Program-made: the position numbers and the translations under genes
Notes under the pieces: generated by a model
Database searches by the model: none
Told to the model about the DNA's origin: nothing
What the model saw: only the letters and a program-made list of their open reading frames with translations
Shown here: positions 61,372-64,000 of the stretch, in pieces
Layout of the letters: each line of letters begins with the position of its first letter
Position numbering within the stretch: position 1 is the stretch's first letter
Assembly (NCBI GenBank): GCA_963082975.1
Contig: OY720344.1
Location: 17,161,580-17,225,579 of the forward strand
Origin: Labia minor
Taxonomy: Eukaryota > Arthropoda > Insecta > Dermaptera > Spongiphoridae
Reading direction: 5' to 3'
Length of the DNA: 64,000 bases

Positions 61372-61990
61372 AATAAACACAAACAATTGTCAACGTTACC
61401 TGCTAGTCCCCATAGTTTTAGTATTTATTAAAAAATAATATTTATTACATTTATATACTCGTATATTTATATAATCGTCCATGTTTTAAGGTATTTTTTA
61501 AGGAATTTTTGTTTTAAAATTTCAATCTAAATAAAATATCATTTAACTTAAATAGTTTTTTTTTTGATTGAGTTAATTTTTTGTAATTTAATATTTTCCA
61601 ATAATTTTTATATAAATAATTAAAATATTTGATAATATTTCTTATTAATCGAAATTTGAACTTAATATAAAAAAACAGTATCAAAAAATTATCAGTTTCA
61701 ATCGCGAAAAGTAAAAAAACATCAATTTATCCATGTCATTAAATTAATATTTAACAAAAAAAAAATACAAACAAATTAATTTTAATATAAAATTTATGCA
61801 TATAAATATGTACAAGTTTTAGATTCATTTATTTGTGAATATACTCAAAATATCACTATAAATAAATATGCAAAAAAAATGTTAATTTATTTTTAATTAT
61901 TTAATTTATAATGTTAAATATTGATTTGTTTTGCAAATCAATTCATTAGAAGTGTATATAAAAAAATCTTCATATTGTAAGGTGAAATGA
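61372..61990. other. AT-rich stretch, nothing recognised
   Basis: AT-rich background; no exon, repeat or element was recognised. Confidence 0.45.
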
Positions 61991-61995
61991 CCTCA

Positions 61996-62466
61996 CGTTG
62001 GGTGCCAGTGTAAGGAGCCGAGATGACACCAACGAGTTCCTCGATGCACCAATTTGAAGGGGGGGAGATGTTGTCTAGTCCATATAAGGGAAAAGAGGAA
62101 AGGGAAAATAGAAAGAAATTCTGTTAAGCGCCAGCTCATTTTTCTAAATTAGCAAGAGGAACGAAATAAGGAAAGAATAGATGAAAAGGAGACGAATGAT
62201 GATTAATAATAAATTTATAGAAGAAGGGGAAGAATGTGATACAATGTCTTCTTAATAATGAAATTGTATTTACAAAAGAAAAATATACACTAGGAATATA
62301 ATTACATTAATTATACAATTAAGGGAAATTATCGTAAGATAATTTGAGGAACTGAGGGGAAATATAATGGAAAAGTAGCCCCTATTCCTTAAAATAGAAA
62401 ATAGTTTAAATTCCTATTTCCAGTTATAAGAAGGGAGTGTATTTGGATTAGAAAGAATTGTTAACA
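61996..62466 (-). mobile_element. LTR fossil, Ty3/gypsy-like LTR with primer-binding site
   Basis: Read on the minus strand, an LTR-like block of about 460 bp begins TGTTAACAATTC near 62466. It ends just before TGGCACCCAACG (61996-62007), a primer-binding-site-like sequence. No coding remnants adjoin it, so only one end of the element is left. It differs from the LTR near 1130-1740 and is a separate family or a much older copy. Confidence 0.5.
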
Positions 62467-62669
62467 CTTCGAGAAGACTTAAGTCTGCTTATGAGAAAGA
62501 CTCGGGTTTTCGGACTTTCCGGATCCGTCTTTTTAGGACGTCCCTTTTTCCTTTTGTCACTTGTTTTTAAAAATCAGTAAATAATATAATTGTTTTCATT
62601 TGGTTTTACCCCAGTTTGAGTAACCGTTAATATTGGTGTAGAGAAATTATTAATAATATTATTAACAAA

Positions 62670-63295
62670 TAAGTTGACCTGTAGCCAAGTGCAGAACCGA
62701 CCAACGGTTTGAAATAAATTAATTTTCAGCTACAAAAACAATTTCAAATAATTTAAATGTATCCATTAATGCAATCAAAAACAGTTATGGATATAACATA
62801 AATATTTTTAATTTTATTTTATTCATAATATATAAGTAGGAGCTCGCTGTGACGCCATGAAGGGCTGAGTGACGTCATATAATTTTAAATTAAGAAAAAA
62901 ATAATGAAGATGATTTTCCCGAGGATAAAACCAATACAAAGTGCATGAGAGATTTGTGGAGATATATAAAAAATCTCCTCATGTGAAATTTGGTGTGAAA
63001 ATAACCCTTCCCTTCCTATCGTCGATCGGTAATACTACCTCTTCCAGTTTTCGGATATACACCAAAAGTTGATCAATTCATCATACTGATGCATTAAGTA
63101 AATATGCCAAATTTTATCAAAATATGTTTAGCCGTTCAAGCTGTACACATCTATACGGAGGGACGGACAGACAGACATCATGCTAAAAATACTTTTTTCT
63201 GTTAACAAAATGGATGATTCGTGGAGATATGTAAAAATCTCCACATGTGAAATTTGGTGTGAAAACAATACCTCCCTTACTATCGTCGGTCGGTA
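62670..63295 (-). mobile_element. Family C element, copy C5
   Basis: From TAAGTTGACCTGTAGCCAAG (worn hairpin) and ACCGACCAACGG to CGTCGGTCGGTAAAA at the other end. The GACGGACAGACAGACATCAT microsatellite/core junction is at about 63160. It matches C3 throughout. Confidence 0.7.
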
Positions 63296-63599
63296 AAAAA
63301 ACAATGTTTAATTTACTAAATTCCACTTACAATATAAAATACAATTCATGAATTGATTATTTTTTAAAATAGTTCGATATTATTTCAATGTGATGTTTTT
63401 CCTACTTTCGATAATTCAACTCTGAGAAGATAGAGGAAAAAAAAACAATTTATAAATTGAATTTCGAGTAGTAGAGGGTGGCTTGAGGTGATAATAAACA
63501 ACCCAAAGTTAATCTTTTAACATCTCACTTCTCATTCTTTTCCCGTAGCCCTTTCTATATTATTATTCGTAATAAAATAATGTAGTATTAATATTCCTT

Positions 63600-63735
63600 T
63601 ATGTAATTAAATCACCAATACCCCACTTGGCGTCGGGGTTACGTTCCAAAATACACGACGCAAATTGAAACGGCAAAAAGTGAATTAAGATTTTCAATAT
63701 CGATCGACCAAAAATCGGTCCAATGTTTGCTGAAC
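63600..63735. repeat. Possible old repeat fragment
   Basis: CCCCACTTGGCGTCGGGGTT then ACGTTCCAAAATACACGACG is a GC-richer patch in AT-rich DNA, with the look of a transposon end. No second copy lies in the window. Confidence 0.25.
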
Positions 63736-63948
63736 ATTTTATTATTGAATTTACACATCTAGATGAAACGAGCAATTCAATTTATAATTAATATATAATC
63801 AAAAATAAATTATAATAAATAAATAAAATAAACAAATTAATTAAAATTACAAAATACTATTTACAAAATTTATGATGATCTCACTAGTAAACATAATTTT
63901 TTTAAATATTGTTTTGTTATACATTGTATTTAATTATTTAATTTTTCA

Positions 63949-64000
63949 GTTAACATTCCACTTTATTTTCCACAAAACATCACCTTGATGTACATTCTGG
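63949..64000 (+). CDS. Possible exon running off the window, unassigned
   Basis: TTTAATTATTTAATTTTTCAG is a strong acceptor at 63948. In the phase-1 frame the following 52 bp read xNIPLYFPQNITLMYIL with no stop; the other two frames stop. It does not match the segment expected next in the sodium/proton exchanger (FH...PES), and the split codon would not restore the expected Gly. Confidence 0.3.

Noticed and set aside
61145-61393. ORFs of Cys-Val or His-Thr runs on both strands
   Set aside because: They are the (CA)n microsatellite of B6 read in frame, not proteins.
63949-64000. Second exon of the sodium/proton exchanger
   Set aside because: The reading frame after the split Gly would give Val and then NIPLYF, not the conserved FH segment expected.
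1-64000. CRISPR array or prokaryotic operons
   Set aside because: The regularly spaced repeats here are microsatellites inside transposons; introns, SINEs and LINEs show eukaryotic DNA.

Overview
This is a eukaryotic nuclear window, very AT-rich, almost certainly from an arthropod and most likely an insect. The reasons are GT-AG split exons, a tRNA-derived SINE, several mariner/Tc1 and hAT elements with textbook target-site duplications, an R1-like LINE tail, and short elements with terminal hairpins and internal microsatellites like those known from insects. I see no bacterial operon, CRISPR array, rRNA or functional tRNA gene.

Host genes are sparse. (1) The 3' end of a plus-strand gene occupies about 3-5291 as four phase-compatible exons (3-116, 1857-2092, 2159-2412, 5050-5291), with a poly(A) signal at 5380. 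I do not recognise the protein for certain, but it carries a SILK-type and a KVxW (RVxF-type) motif, the two classic docking motifs for protein phosphatase 1. (2) The first coding exon of a sodium/proton exchanger lies at 10221-10536, with a signal peptide and the start of the conserved exchanger domain. Its intron runs on without an exon I can recognise. (3) Four further stretches look like isolated exons (8757, 28583, about 39817, 63949) but cannot be assigned.

The rest is transposon-derived or plain AT-rich sequence. The most interesting content is a set of short non-autonomous families, here called A, B and C. Each has a terminal short inverted repeat at the 5' end, its partner placed inside the 3' end, and a small GAG/CTC-like or GACCTG/CAGGTC hairpin at the extreme 3' end. 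That asymmetric layout is the one described for Helentron-type rolling-circle elements. All three carry a different microsatellite at the same internal place ((GT)n, (CATA)n or (GTCC)n), next to a shared core of the type TGATGAAATTTGGTA...CACTTCCGG. A fourth family, J, shares microsatellite and core.

Region by region: 1-5.4 kb, first gene with LTR fossils, a SINE and a family C element in its introns. 5.4-9.9 kb, B with a nested hAT MITE, A, and a mariner. 9.9-10.6 kb, exchanger exon. 11.7-13.5 kb, Ty3/gypsy and LINE remnants. 16-22 kb, SINE, D repeats, LINE scrap. 22.8-25.1 kb, a Tc1-like element invaded by an R1-like LINE and a hAT. 28.5-34.8 kb, D, mariner pieces, B, hAT end, and an A-C-C pile-up. 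38.7-42 kb, mariner and a hAT MITE. 45.6-46.6 kb, a mariner interrupted by a C element. 47.6-53 kb, B, J duplication, a large inverted repeat, K repeats. 54.5-58.3 kb, B with nested hAT MITE, SINE, foldback MITE, hAT MITE. 59.7-63.3 kb, I repeat, B with a 90-bp CA tract, LTR fossil, C.
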